DNA of 64,000 bases from Arenibacter algicola (GCF_018860365.1 NZ_JAHKPO010000014.1:620001-684000); one strand, 5' to 3'; positions 27,724-37,742 are shown, counted from the first letter of the stretch. Made by a program: numbers and translations. Notes: a model not told the origin generated them from the letters alone.

Positions 27724-28155
27724 ATGAAACCAATTGAAATCTTTCTTGCCGATGATGATTGTGATGACCGCAGTTTATTCCTAGAAGCTTTAGAAGATAT
27801 TCCTATTGCTACTGTTGTCACCGAGTTTGACAATGGTGTTGATTTGATGGCAGATTTATTATCTGAAACTGAGCTGCCAAGTGCAATATTCCTCGACCTT
27901 CGCATGCCATTAATGGATGGCTTCGAATGTTTGGCCGATATTCGAAGTATATCTAAATTTTCCAACATAAAGGTAATAATTTATTCCACTTCATTTAATG
28001 CAAAGGAGATTGATAAACTGAAAGAAGCCGGGGCGAATCAATATATAAAAAAACCAAATTCATTCAATCAGTTGAAAACTTTATTGTTCAAGTCTATTAA
28101 ACCTATACAGTCAGAGTCTAATAATTCTAATTCGGATTTCGTCGTTCTAGTTTAA
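27724..28155 (+). CDS. Stand-alone response regulator, Rcp1-like (receiver 4)
   Basis: Single receiver domain, 143 residues. LADDDCDDRSLF supplies the acidic pocket, AIFLDLRMPLMDG the predicted phospho-Asp58, IYSTSF the switch residue and KKPNSF the Lys. No output domain. It lies 70 bp upstream of the GH130 gene on the same strand, which raises the possibility that receiver and phosphorylase are co-transcribed. Confidence 0.9.
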   Translation: MKPIEIFLADDDCDDRSLFLEALEDIPIATVVTEFDNGVDLMADLLSETELPSAIFLDLRMPLMDGFECLADIRSISKFSNIKVIIYSTSFNAKEIDKLKEAGANQYIKKPNSFNQLKTLLFKSIKPIQSESNNSNSDFVVLV

Positions 28156-28224
28156 TGAATTGTCAGGCATTGTTTGGGCAATCAACAATGGAATTGATTT
28201 AATGTATAATAAATTGAAATTATA

Positions 28225-29682
28225 ATGCAAGTAACCGTAAATCGAAAAAACATTAAATTCTTGCCTGATAGTAGTCGTATAGTGGCGCGTTTTTTTGACA
28301 ATGGGGAAATTCGAACCCATGAACTCTTAAAAAGAGTAATTTCATTGAAAGAGGAGGACATAAATCGGGAATTGAGTCATACCCTTAGGGAATTTGCGGG
28401 ACGGCATCGTAATATTTCCAAAATTTTCTTGCGACATTTTGAAAACCATATTCCCCTGATGAAACAAATGGGATTAAAAATTGATAAATTTTCCCCAAAG
28501 GCGAAATTACTTTTCGGGTCATATGCAACAATGGAATATTCTATTGAGTCTGCCGCAATGTTTAACCCATCTATAATTGAAGATTTTGATCAATCATTCT
28601 TGGTCAAAGGTGAGAAAAGAGTGATAATATCATTCCGAGCTACAGGCGAAGGCCATTTATCCTCATTGGTATTTAGGAAAGGTGTTTTGGACGCCAATAA
28701 CAATTTTCAATTATATAAGGTGAGAAATCATATTGATATGCCACAAATTGTCCAGAAAAAATCATATGATAAAGGGCGCTTTGAACAAAAGTTGCAGGAG
28801 ATGAAGATCTCAAAACAATATTATTCTGCCATAATGAACGGCCTACCTGATCATTTTGAGTATCATGAGCTGAAATCCGCTTTAAATAGGGTTTTATCCA
28901 GTGGAATAAGCACCGGTAATCGTTTGGTCCTTGAAGAAATGACCTGGCTGGTGGATTCCTATTATGATTTGAAATTTAGCCTAGATTCCGATATATCCGA
29001 GCGGGTAATATTTCCGGTGTCTCCATCTGAAAGCAAAGGAATAGAGGATGCTCGTTTTGTCAGGTTTACAGAGGATGATGGTTCTATTAAAGTTTATGCA
29101 ACCTATACCGCTTTTGATGGACATACGATATTACCTAAATTATTATCTACAGATGATTTTAATACATTTCGAATCATGCCAATGTTCGGCAAAGCAGCTC
29201 AAAACAAAAATTTTGCCTTGTTTCCCAAAAAAATCAAGGGTAAATATGCAGTTCTGGCGCGAGTGGACGGAGTTAATAATTATATCATGTTTTCTGAAAG
29301 AAATACCTTATGGAATAATCCAATAAAAATCCAAGAACCTAAATATCCATGGGAATTTACACAAATAGGAAACTGCGGAGCGCCACTGTGGACGGAAGAC
29401 GGTTGGCTCGTTATTACACACGGGGTCGGCCCAATGAGGCGTTATTGTATTGGTGCTGCACTATTTGATTTGGATGACCCGACAAAGGAAATAGGACGGT
29501 TGGCCCAACCTCTACTTTCACCGTTAGAAGAAGAAAGAGAGGGTTACGTCCCTAATGTTGTTTATTCTTGTGGTTCAATAATTAATAATGGTAGCCTAGT
29601 GCTTCCATATGCTGTGTCTGATTATTCCTCTTCATATGCAACAGTTCCTATGAACGAGTTAATGTATGCCTTACTAAAATAA
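28225..29682 (+). CDS. GH130 family glycoside phosphorylase/hydrolase (beta-mannoside phosphorylase-like)
   Basis: Five-bladed propeller enzyme, cytosolic (no signal peptide), 485 residues. The GH130 signature is GIEDARF at residues 272-278, with the catalytic acid Asp275. QIGNCGAPLWTEDGWLVITHGVG and YCIGAALFDLDDP are also typical. A long N-terminal extension of about 110 residues places it in the larger-sized GH130 subgroups rather than the short 4-O-beta-mannosylglucose phosphorylases. The family phosphorolyses beta-1,4- or beta-1,2-mannosides to mannose 1-phosphate, and a few members hydrolyse. The exact linkage is not visible. A functional partner may be the GT4-toroid protein at 12317-14650. 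Confidence 0.9.
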   Translation: MQVTVNRKNIKFLPDSSRIVARFFDNGEIRTHELLKRVISLKEEDINRELSHTLREFAGRHRNISKIFLRHFENHIPLMKQMGLKIDKFSPKAKLLFGSYATMEYSIESAAMFNPSIIEDFDQSFLVKGEKRVIISFRATGEGHLSSLVFRKGVLDANNNFQLYKVRNHIDMPQIVQKKSYDKGRFEQKLQEMKISKQYYSAIMNGLPDHFEYHELKSALNRVLSSGISTGNRLVLEEMTWLVDSYYDLKFSLDSDISERVIFPVSPSESKGIEDARFVRFTEDDGSIKVYATYTAFDGHTILPKLLSTDDFNTFRIMPMFGKAAQNKNFALFPKKIKGKYAVLARVDGVNNYIMFSERNTLWNNPIKIQEPKYPWEFTQIGNCGAPLWTEDGWLVITHGVGPMRRYCIGAALFDLDDPTKEIGRLAQPLLSPLEEEREGYVPNVVYSCGSIINNGSLVLPYAVSDYSSSYATVPMNELMYALLK

Positions 29683-29844
29683 TTATGACGAATTTTCGAT
29701 TGTATTATAGGATTGCATTACGACCAATCGTCTTTATGTCCCTAAAATACTGTGTAGAGTTTGACGATTGGATGATTTACATCCTGAGTGTACATGTTTG
29801 ATTTCTATATGCAGAGTGAACTATGGTGAAGTTAAAAGTTAGCC

Positions 29845-29873
29845 CAAAAAAAAAGTCGGTTTTAAGACCGACT
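29845..29873 (-). terminator. Intrinsic terminator of the SYLF gene
   Basis: Stem AGTCGGT (29854-29860) with ACCGACT (29867-29873). On the minus strand it is followed by a run of nine T residues (A-run 29845-29853), 20 bp after the SYLF stop codon. Confidence 0.88.
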
Positions 29874-29892
29874 ATTCAATGCTTGGGTCCAT

Positions 29893-30426
29893 TTATTTAA
29901 ATGGTTCATAATCAAATTTTTGACCACCTACAGATGCATCAACCATTAAACCCGCTTTTGGCATGGTAAAAACAACTACGCCGTCATTATAATTGGCATT
30001 CTGTGAGGCTCCTGATTCTATGACTACTGCCGATACTTCTGCAGAAAATGCGTAATCATCTGTTTTAAATTCGTTTAAAGCCTCTTTCGTTTCGAAAAAG
30101 ATTACCTGGGCAAGTGCTTGTCCTCCAGCCTGTACTCCTATATCAAGCTTTTTAAGGCTCGCAATACCAACTGAATTACCTTTTTCGTAAACGATACCTT
30201 TTCCAGAAGCGGCACCTACAATTAAACCACCTTCCCCGACATTGGGAAAAATAACATAGCCGGATGCATTATTAAAGAATTTCTTCAACCCTTGATCCTG
30301 CTGTATCATTTTTTGTTTTGCATTTTCTGCATCGGCTAATAATTTATTCGTGTCATTTTTTTGCGAATAGGCTAACCCAGTTACAATTAAGATCAGAGCC
30401 AATGTTAATGATTTAAAAATTTTCAT
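29893..30426 (-). CDS. SYLF-domain (Ysc84-like) exported lipid-binding protein
   Basis: A 177-residue protein with a signal peptide (hydrophobic stretch to about residue 20, ending AYSQK). The rest is one SYLF/Ysc84 domain: LLADAENAKQKM, then GYVIFPNVGEGGLIVGAASGKG, and the C-terminal GLMVDASVGGQKF. The domain binds phosphoinositides in eukaryotes. Bacterial secreted copies are of unknown function and are often stress-induced. It has its own terminator. Confidence 0.9.
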   Translation of the reverse strand: MKIFKSLTLALILIVTGLAYSQKNDTNKLLADAENAKQKMIQQDQGLKKFFNNASGYVIFPNVGEGGLIVGAASGKGIVYEKGNSVGIASLKKLDIGVQAGGQALAQVIFFETKEALNEFKTDDYAFSAEVSAVVIESGASQNANYNDGVVVFTMPKAGLMVDASVGGQKFDYEPFK

Positions 30427-30979
30427 AGTTTTATGGAATTAATTAAACTTTATTTACTTTCTATCAGTAGTCCTAATATGGACTTTTTAAAATTATTGCA
30501 TTGAATTACAAGGGGTTATCACTATAGCGTTTAATTTTAATCCATTTAAAAGATTAAAATAGATTATCTAAATAAGAACTTCTTTGATAATGTTGGAAAT
30601 ACCGATCGAGATCGAAGTATTCTAAATTAACTTGAAAATGTAAATGAATAACAATCTAATATCTCCCAGTGATTGCAATGTACACTGTAAATATGGGCAG
30701 TGAACAGTATATTTTATAAATGAAAGGTATTGCCAAAAGGGGTTCAGGCCATTATTAAGTCCAAATTGTGACCTTTTGTTGTTTTTGCATTCATCCAATA
30801 CTATACATAATGAATGATATAATGTCAACTGCAATCCATATTTAATACATGATTATGGGCCCTAAACTATTCCACTAAATCAAAATGAACATCAATAACC
30901 TTGCAATGATTTATAGTTGTTTAATGTTGAACTTTAAATTCTTGTCTATTTAATATCTAAGAGTGAATGATAATATTCC
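30427..30979. other. Intergenic region, 553 bp, with a 9-bp inverted repeat at 30534-30560
   Basis: Spacer between the PAS kinase (ending at 30980) and the SYLF gene start. ATTTTAATC (30534-30542) and GATTAAAAT (30552-30560) form a perfect inverted repeat with a 9-base gap, without a T-run on either side, about 110 bp before the SYLF start. It may be an operator or chance in AT-rich DNA. No small gene is supported. Confidence 0.4.
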
Positions 30980-33900
30980 TCATGTAAGCGGAATATAAAT
31001 ATCAAATTTAGCTCCCTTTTTAGGTATTCCGATTGCTGTAATAAATCCGTTATGATTGTCAACAATTTTTTTAACTATAGCCAGACCAATTCCCGTTCCA
31101 TTATATTTCTCCCTTCCATGTAAGCGTTGGAATACTTCGAATATCTTATCCTTAAATTCTGGTTCAAATCCAATACCATTGTCCGAAATACTAACATGAA
31201 CGTATGTTTTGTCTTTCGCTAGGTTTTTTAGCTTGAATGATGACCTTGTTCCGACTTGACTATCTATTTTTATGAGCGGAGTGCGTCCCTCATCAGTAAA
31301 CTTTAAAGAGTTACTAATCAAATTAAAAATCAATTGTCGGAATTGAAAGGGAATAATTTTAACTTCGCACATTTTACCTGATTCTATAATTGCACCCTTT
31401 TGAAGAATTTCTTCCTTTAAATCCGTTTTTACTTCATCAACCATTGTTTTTAAGTCTGTTATTTCAAAAATCCTTTCCTCAGTATCGGTACGGGAATAAG
31501 CAAGCAAATCCTGGATGAGATTTTGCATTCTATTTGCTGCATTTTGAATACGGTGGAATTTATCCAATCCAGGTTCTGATAAATTTTTGGCCTCTTTCTC
31601 CATTATTCTGGAGGCAAAAGTTTGAATTTTACGTAATGGTTCCTGCAAATCATGACTAGAGATGTATGCAAAAGATTGTAATTCCTTATTCATTCTTTCT
31701 AAATGAAGGTTGTTTTTATTTAGTTCCTTCGTTCTCTCCTCCACTTGTTTCTCTAAATTGTATGTGAACATTTTCTGGTCCTGAATATCTGTACTTGTAC
31801 CAACCCACATTGTTATTGTACCTTGTTCATCTCTTTGCGCTTTAGCCCTGCTTAATTGCCACCTATATTCACCATCATGCCTACGGAAACGATGTTCAAG
31901 CAGAAAATCTTTACCAGTTCTTATAGATTCCAACCATTCTTTGGTATGTTTTTTAAGGTCATCGGGATGAATAATTGTTATCCAACCTTTTTTTACTAAA
32001 TCATTATGTGTTAATCCTGAATAATTAAACACGGTTTTATTGAAATAAATGAGATTGCCTTGCGGATCGGAGGTCCAGATTTGTTGAGGCATTGAATCGG
32101 CAAGTAATCTAAATTTCTCCTCACTTTCCTGTAATGCTTGTTGGTTAAGCTTTTCCTCTGTGATATCCCGTAATGTACCAATTTTCTTATAAGGCTTGTT
32201 ATTGGAATCAAAAAATACCTTGCCTTGCGTCCTAATCCAACAAATGGTTTTATCCGGTTTGATAATCCGGGCCTCGTAACCATATTTACCCGTATGCATA
32301 GCTTTATCGAAAGCTTTCTCTACAATCTCATGAATATCTTCTGGATGAACTTGTTTACGCATATCGGCATGGGAAATCTTAGTGGAAATATCATGCCCAA
32401 AAATTATGGCAAGTCGAGGAGAATGGATTATGTCCCTAGTGTTTAGGTCTAACTCCCAGGTAGCAAGTTCTGTCGCCTCTGCAGCCAATCGAGTTCTTTC
32501 TTCTGCATCTTCCACTTTTCTTCTCGCTTCGACCTTATCCGTGACATCATTCGCAGTAATCATTATTCCTGATATCGTACCATCGGAGTCGTAAAGGGCT
32601 GAGTACTCAAAATCCAGGTAAAATTTTTTGGTTCCGTCATCTCCTTGAACAAATGCAATGGATTCTTCTTCCCTATGGGTAATACCTGTTTTAAAAACTT
32701 TTGCTAGCAAGGCCAGGTATTTTTGTTCTTTCAATTCTGGAAAAACCTCCAGCAATGATCTACCTATTACAGTATTCCTTTTTTTGCGCCATAATTTTTC
32801 GCACATTGCAGTGTTTGCAGACTCAATTATGAAATCTTCCCCCCTTAAAATGGTCATGGGAATTGGTGACTGCATTACCATATTACGAAAGTGTTTCTCA
32901 CTTTGTTCCAGTAAATGTCTTGCCTTTACTGTTTCCGTTACCTCGATTGCTACGACCATAATACCCGAAATGTCACCATTTTCTTCTTTTAATGGATGGT
33001 ACACCAAATTGAAGAATGCATCTTCCTTTTTTCCTTGTCGCTCCAGTGTGACTGTCAACTCCGTGGAGTTTATTGCATGACCAGTTTGCATCAGCTCGTC
33101 AAACAAAGGTAATATCGTCTTCTTTGTTTCTGGAAGAACCTCGAAAAGAGGTTTGTTTAGAAACTCCTCCTCGACCTTATCAACCAACATTAAGTAATTT
33201 CTATTCGCAAGTTCTGCAACATAATTGGAACCTCTAAAGATAGCAATCCCCATGGGTGCCTGCCGTACTGAATTCCTAAACCGCTTTTCACTTTCTTCTA
33301 TTTTTAGTTTGGCTTCGTTCAATTCAGTAACCTCGGCCGCTGTATTCATAACACCGAACACTTTGCCGGAAGCGTCAAACAAGGGGGTGAAACTGTAGTT
33401 GAAATAGAAGGTTTTCTTCTTGCCTCCTTTTATAATTTCTACTTTTTTGTTTTTGGCATGAAATGGGTTACCTGTTTTTTGAACATTTCGTATTTGTTCG
33501 AATATATGTTGGTTGTTAAATTCCGGCAAAATATCGGTATATAGTTGGCCAATGACATTATTGCCTTTTCCCCACGCGTCCATTATTGATTGATTCGCAA
33601 GCGTAATACGCATTTCATCACCAGTGTAAACGCCAATAGGAAATGGGGCATTTTCTATTAGAGTACGAATACTTTGTTCGCTTTCTTCCGCTTTTTTTCT
33701 CGATAATACCTGGGAAGTTACATCAAAACCGATGGCCATGATACCATCGATTTTATCTTCACTATTATAAAGTGGTTCATATGAAAATTTAATATAAACG
33801 GTTTCTAATTTGCCATTCCTCAATATTTCAACAGGAAGTTCATTAATTGCAAAACGGACATTACTATTATTTACTTCATCCAAAATGTCTTTGATTCCCT

Positions 33901-35359
33901 GAGCGAGAAGTTCAGGCATGGATGAGAATATTGATTTGCCGATGACTTGTTCCTCCGTTCGGCCCCAGATTTCCAGGGCATGGGAATTGGCAATTTCGAC
34001 TTTATGATCTTGATCCCGAAAAATGGCTATTGCCATAGGAGCTTGATGAATCATCAGTTTCAAATTACTTTCACTCTGGACCACCTTCTGACGGGCATGG
34101 ACCTGCTTGGTGTTGTCAACAACCCAAACCGCAATTTTAACAACTTTGTCGTCTTTATCTTTCAAAGGAGCGTATACGAACGTTACGTAAATAGAATCCT
34201 CTTTACCATGTCGTACCAAAGTAATTTCTACCTCGTTGGCAAAATAGGGCTTGCCGGTTTCTATTACACTCTTTAAAGCATTTTCATAATATTTCCGTGC
34301 CTCAGCAAAGGTTACCCAATATGGTTTTCCGACTATTTCGTCATATGTCTTACCCGCTATATCAATAAATTGTTCATTAACTATTTCGCTAACCAAAGTA
34401 TCAGCATCCATTACACATATACCAATTGGTGCTTCTAAAATTATGTTACGAAGCGATTGACCACTTTCAGAAATTTTACGATCAGCTAGGGTACGCTCCG
34501 TTATATCTTCAACAATACCATTCAATCGAAAAGCCACTTGTTCGTCATTAAACCAAGTCTGTCCTTTTGCATGAAGGATTATGTCTTTGTTTAATTTGTA
34601 ATTTGTAATGGTAAAAATTTCATCAAACTTACTGTCTATTGGATATTCCAGAGATTCTTGCAGAGTCTTAATTACCCTTTCCTGGTCCTTTTCTGAAATT
34701 TTTTCAATAATATTGTTTAAAGGAATATTGTTATCCGAGGGTAATTCAAACCAACGCTTTAGTCTTTCATTGGCAGTGAACTCATTGGTGATTGGGTTCA
34801 AATCAAATGTACCCAATTGCGCCGCTTCTAAAGCAAAATTTAATTGAATATTGCTTTCCTTCAGTTGATCCTCAGCTTTCCTTTTATTTGTTGTTTCAAT
34901 TATAGTCATTAGAATACCCCCAACTTGTCCATTTTCCACCCTAATGGGGCTACACGAGAAATCGAAATGACAAATATCCAGGACTCCCTTTCTATTAAGT
35001 GGAAACATAAAATCAGTTATAGCCACTGGTATTCCGGTCATAACCTTTTCGAAAATTGATTCAATGATATGCCACATTTCCGGAAAAGTTTCCTTAGGAC
35101 TAAGACCCAAGGCGTGAGAATGATCTGTTGTGTCCAGAATTGCCCTATATCCGTCATTGTATATTTGAGTATATTCCTTTCCCCAAGCGATATACATTCC
35201 AATCGGATTGTCAAGTATCATCGAAATCATATTCTTAAGAATAGTTGGCCAAGATTTTGGGTCGCCCAGAGGTGTTCTGTCCCAGTTCTTTTTTCGAATT
35301 TGATCCCCCATCTCCCCTCCTCCTTCTATGAAATAATAAGGTGTATTTTTTTCGTCCAT
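30980..35359 (-). CDS. Multi-PAS sensor histidine kinase (about nine PAS domains)
   Basis: A 1459-residue kinase with no signal peptide or membrane segment, so probably cytosolic. I count about nine PAS units in tandem, several opening with related text (NLKLMIHQAPMAIAIF, RFRNSVRQAPMGIAIF, HFRNMVMQSPIPMTIL), which suggests internal duplication. A coiled coil follows, then a HisKA domain (FAYISSHDLQEPLRKI, phospho-His at about residue 1230) and a HATPase domain (NLISNSLKFTD, DNGIGF, GTGIGLAIVKKI). No receiver or output domain is attached. The stand-alone receivers at 17224, 23381, 25313 and 27724 are plausible partners. Length and domain count are on the large side for the family. Confidence 0.93.
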   Translation of the reverse strand: MDEKNTPYYFIEGGGEMGDQIRKKNWDRTPLGDPKSWPTILKNMISMILDNPIGMYIAWGKEYTQIYNDGYRAILDTTDHSHALGLSPKETFPEMWHIIESIFEKVMTGIPVAITDFMFPLNRKGVLDICHFDFSCSPIRVENGQVGGILMTIIETTNKRKAEDQLKESNIQLNFALEAAQLGTFDLNPITNEFTANERLKRWFELPSDNNIPLNNIIEKISEKDQERVIKTLQESLEYPIDSKFDEIFTITNYKLNKDIILHAKGQTWFNDEQVAFRLNGIVEDITERTLADRKISESGQSLRNIILEAPIGICVMDADTLVSEIVNEQFIDIAGKTYDEIVGKPYWVTFAEARKYYENALKSVIETGKPYFANEVEITLVRHGKEDSIYVTFVYAPLKDKDDKVVKIAVWVVDNTKQVHARQKVVQSESNLKLMIHQAPMAIAIFRDQDHKVEIANSHALEIWGRTEEQVIGKSIFSSMPELLAQGIKDILDEVNNSNVRFAINELPVEILRNGKLETVYIKFSYEPLYNSEDKIDGIMAIGFDVTSQVLSRKKAEESEQSIRTLIENAPFPIGVYTGDEMRITLANQSIMDAWGKGNNVIGQLYTDILPEFNNQHIFEQIRNVQKTGNPFHAKNKKVEIIKGGKKKTFYFNYSFTPLFDASGKVFGVMNTAAEVTELNEAKLKIEESEKRFRNSVRQAPMGIAIFRGSNYVAELANRNYLMLVDKVEEEFLNKPLFEVLPETKKTILPLFDELMQTGHAINSTELTVTLERQGKKEDAFFNLVYHPLKEENGDISGIMVVAIEVTETVKARHLLEQSEKHFRNMVMQSPIPMTILRGEDFIIESANTAMCEKLWRKKRNTVIGRSLLEVFPELKEQKYLALLAKVFKTGITHREEESIAFVQGDDGTKKFYLDFEYSALYDSDGTISGIMITANDVTDKVEARRKVEDAEERTRLAAEATELATWELDLNTRDIIHSPRLAIIFGHDISTKISHADMRKQVHPEDIHEIVEKAFDKAMHTGKYGYEARIIKPDKTICWIRTQGKVFFDSNNKPYKKIGTLRDITEEKLNQQALQESEEKFRLLADSMPQQIWTSDPQGNLIYFNKTVFNYSGLTHNDLVKKGWITIIHPDDLKKHTKEWLESIRTGKDFLLEHRFRRHDGEYRWQLSRAKAQRDEQGTITMWVGTSTDIQDQKMFTYNLEKQVEERTKELNKNNLHLERMNKELQSFAYISSHDLQEPLRKIQTFASRIMEKEAKNLSEPGLDKFHRIQNAANRMQNLIQDLLAYSRTDTEERIFEITDLKTMVDEVKTDLKEEILQKGAIIESGKMCEVKIIPFQFRQLIFNLISNSLKFTDEGRTPLIKIDSQVGTRSSFKLKNLAKDKTYVHVSISDNGIGFEPEFKDKIFEVFQRLHGREKYNGTGIGLAIVKKIVDNHNGFITAIGIPKKGAKFDIYIPLT

Positions 35360-35976
35360 TTAAATGTTTTTAAGGATTGAAGATTAACTTCTGTCTATAA
35401 TAGGATATATGCATTCTTATTTTTGTTCAGAGTCTTGATGGTCGATTTTACTTTTGAAAATTGGTTGAAAAAATCTTTCTCTTCAAAATAAAGGGAAGAA
35501 GATACATTGAATAACTGCATGTGTTTATTGTATGAAAATTTTAAAATATAAATAATTGAAATTTTCATTTGCCTGGACAAAAAATGTATATAATAATCGT
35601 TAGCTTCATTATAATGTATCCTGTGCACCTCCAAGGAATAACCCCTTAAGAGTTATTGTATTTAAATGTGAATTCCCTAACATAGATTTTAATTTTATAT
35701 TACTATAGCTTCAAAAGCCAAACACGGGCGCTTACCTCATAAAAATATTATTAGTGATTTATACGAAACAATCAAATCAATAAAAATTTTAACGCAATTC
35801 AATATATTAAAAATTGTAGTATTGGACAGATGTTACTTATTGGATCATTAGTAAATAGGAATTGAAAACATTAAAGATAAATAATCATTTTTAAGGTTAA
35901 TTTATTATTTTTTTGGTTCACAACTCTTTTTGTATACCGATTAATTTTGAGTCAGTAACCCTTAATTTATTTCAAT
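35360..35976. other. Intergenic region, 617 bp
   Basis: Divergent spacer between the PAS kinase and the CsbD-like gene. A 79-codon frame on the minus strand (35395-35634) has no recognisable features and I do not call it. TAATTTTG at 35942-35949 matches the Bacteroidota -7 consensus and could belong to the CsbD-like gene, but I see no well-spaced -33 element. Confidence 0.4.
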
Positions 35977-36240
35977 ATGCATACTAATATAGATGGCTTC
36001 GAAGATTCCGAAGATTATTATGATGATCCTGGTACCACGAATTTAAATACTCAGTTGAATTTAGAAGAACTTGAAGATAAGTGGTACGAAATTGAACAAG
36101 AATACCGTGAAAGGTATTCAGACATTACTGATGAGGATGTTGAAATCGAACCTGGCCGTTTTGATCTTACTGTAAAGCAAATTGGCAATAGAATTGGTAA
36201 AACGCCAAATGAAATTCGTGCTGAAATTGAGAATTGGTAA
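35977..36240 (+). CDS. CsbD-like stress protein (acidic variant)
   Basis: An 87-residue, strongly acidic protein. The last about 55 residues (KWYEIEQEYRERYSDITDED, then FDLTVKQIGNRIGKT and ending EIRAEIENW) follow the CsbD/YjbJ pattern of W-x2-IE-x2-Y ... D ... G-x2-D ... I-x4-GK ... I-x3-W. CsbD is a general stress protein of unknown activity. The N-terminal about 30 residues (DGFEDSEDYYDDPG) are an unusual Asp/Tyr-rich extension. Strong terminator 22 bp after the stop. Family assignment rests on pattern only. Confidence 0.65.
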   Translation: MHTNIDGFEDSEDYYDDPGTTNLNTQLNLEELEDKWYEIEQEYRERYSDITDEDVEIEPGRFDLTVKQIGNRIGKTPNEIRAEIENW

Positions 36241-36262
36241 TTAAATGAGAACACCCATTTTT

Positions 36263-36293
36263 AAGCCGCCACTTCTTAGTGGCGGCTTTTTTT
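36263..36293 (+). terminator. Strong intrinsic terminator after the CsbD-like gene
   Basis: A 10-bp perfect GC-rich stem AAGCCGCCAC (36263-36272) with GTGGCGGCTT (36279-36288), 6-base loop, followed by a T-run to 36293. Confidence 0.95.
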
Positions 36294-37399
36294 AATCTAG
36301 AGGGACAAATAACCTAAGGCTTACCTCGCACAAAATTGAACAGTAATCTTGATTGTTAGCTAGATTACCCGAAATCATTGGATAATCAAAGTTTTGTAGT
36401 TGCCCTATCATTTGGTTTGTTCGACCAAATATCTTCGATTGGTTTAAAATCCTAAAGTTGAGAGGATCATGTGTCATATGTATCTGGATATACAGTACAG
36501 GTGTCAGATGTATTTAGTGGAGATAGGTATGGACGAGGGGTAATGAAAAGATGATTGCGTAATACGTGACGAACCAAGGATAGGAAAAGGAGTATGAAGT
36601 TTAACATAAAGATGGTCATTTGAGGTTGTTATGAAATAAAGAATAGTGCCCCGTGGGCTGGACCTGTGGAGTATTTGTTCCCTTATGTGGAGCATTTCTT
36701 TTTGAAACCACTTAATTTATTTTTTATTATCCACATATGAAATTAGATTAAACAGTAAGTTATTTCGAGCGAATGGCGTAAAGGATTATCCTGGTTATAA
36801 GGAGTGGTCGCGGAATCTATTATTGTGTACGAACTAGTTTTTGTAGCATTAGACCATTTCTTCGCTTATTCCAAACATGGCAATTGCTAAGAATTACTGG
36901 AACGATATTATAACATTGCTCATGGTATTTCCTATTGAAAAGTATAAAAAACAAGATACCATAAGTTCCGAGTTAAAGTTGATTGAGCCGGCGGCATTCA
37001 GTATATAACAAGTATTACACATATTGACATAGGACATTTGACTTAAGTAGAAACAACCTAATTAAGATTTTATTACATAAAACAAAGGACATTGCCATAA
37101 GTGACAGATCTTTAAATAGAAGTCATTTGATTGATCAAGAACAACTGCATAATAATAAATAAATAAAAGTAGGTATTATGGAATCTTTTCAAATGAGAAT
37201 ACAAATGAAGAAATGTGCTGATTCAATAAATTCTTTAACTCAAATCATATAATTCGATGCAAAATTGGGCTTCAGTTTTGATTATGATTTATTTTTTTCT
37301 TATTTTTAAACTGTATATTTCGGGGTGCTATTGTATTAGCAATGGCTGAGAGGATACTCGTGACTGGATAGATAATGCTGTCTAAGGAAAATATACTAG

Positions 37400-37446
37400 C
37401 AAAGGGAATGTAAAATGCGTAAAGCATTTCGTTCCCTTTGTGTTTT
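37400..37446 (+). repeat. Terminator-like hairpin inside the gene-poor region
   Basis: CAAAGGGAA (37400-37408) pairs with TTCCCTTTG (37432-37440), with an inner stem AAATGC / GCATTT, followed by TG and six T residues. The structure looks like an intrinsic terminator on the plus strand, but no gene ends just upstream. Confidence 0.45.
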
Positions 37447-37714
37447 TTGAACTCCAATCCATATTTCAATATATGTAAGAGAATTGAATTCACGCAGCCT
37501 TGCCCTAAATATCCCCGCCAGTTTCGATTCAAGGTGATTTACCCCATTCGGACCACACAAATTTGAACAATGCCCAATAAGTATCAATTGAATGGATTTT
37601 CCATACCACTTACTACTTAATCCAAAAAAAAGGGGTTAAATAATACTTTAAGATTCGAATTGAAGTATATAATATTTCTTGTCAAAATGAACTTTTAATT
37701 ATTTAAACTAATTT

Positions 37715-37742
37715 TTGTGCTAATCAGGATAAAATAATTTTA
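37715..37742 (+). promoter_or_regulatory. Candidate promoter of the ArsC-like gene
   Basis: TTG at 37715-37717, 17-bp spacer, TAATTTTA at 37735-37742. This is close to the Bacteroidota consensus TTG...TAnnTTTG (one mismatch at the last base) and lies 40 bp before the start codon at 37782. Confidence 0.3.

Noticed and set aside
35395-35634. 79-codon minus-strand frame upstream of the PAS kinase
   Set aside because: Low-complexity, no recognisable features, lies in the AT-rich promoter region of the kinase and the CsbD-like gene.
37272-37587. Calling two intact minus-strand genes in the gene-poor region
   Set aside because: They overlap in different frames and neither is complete; at best they are remnants of one decayed gene.
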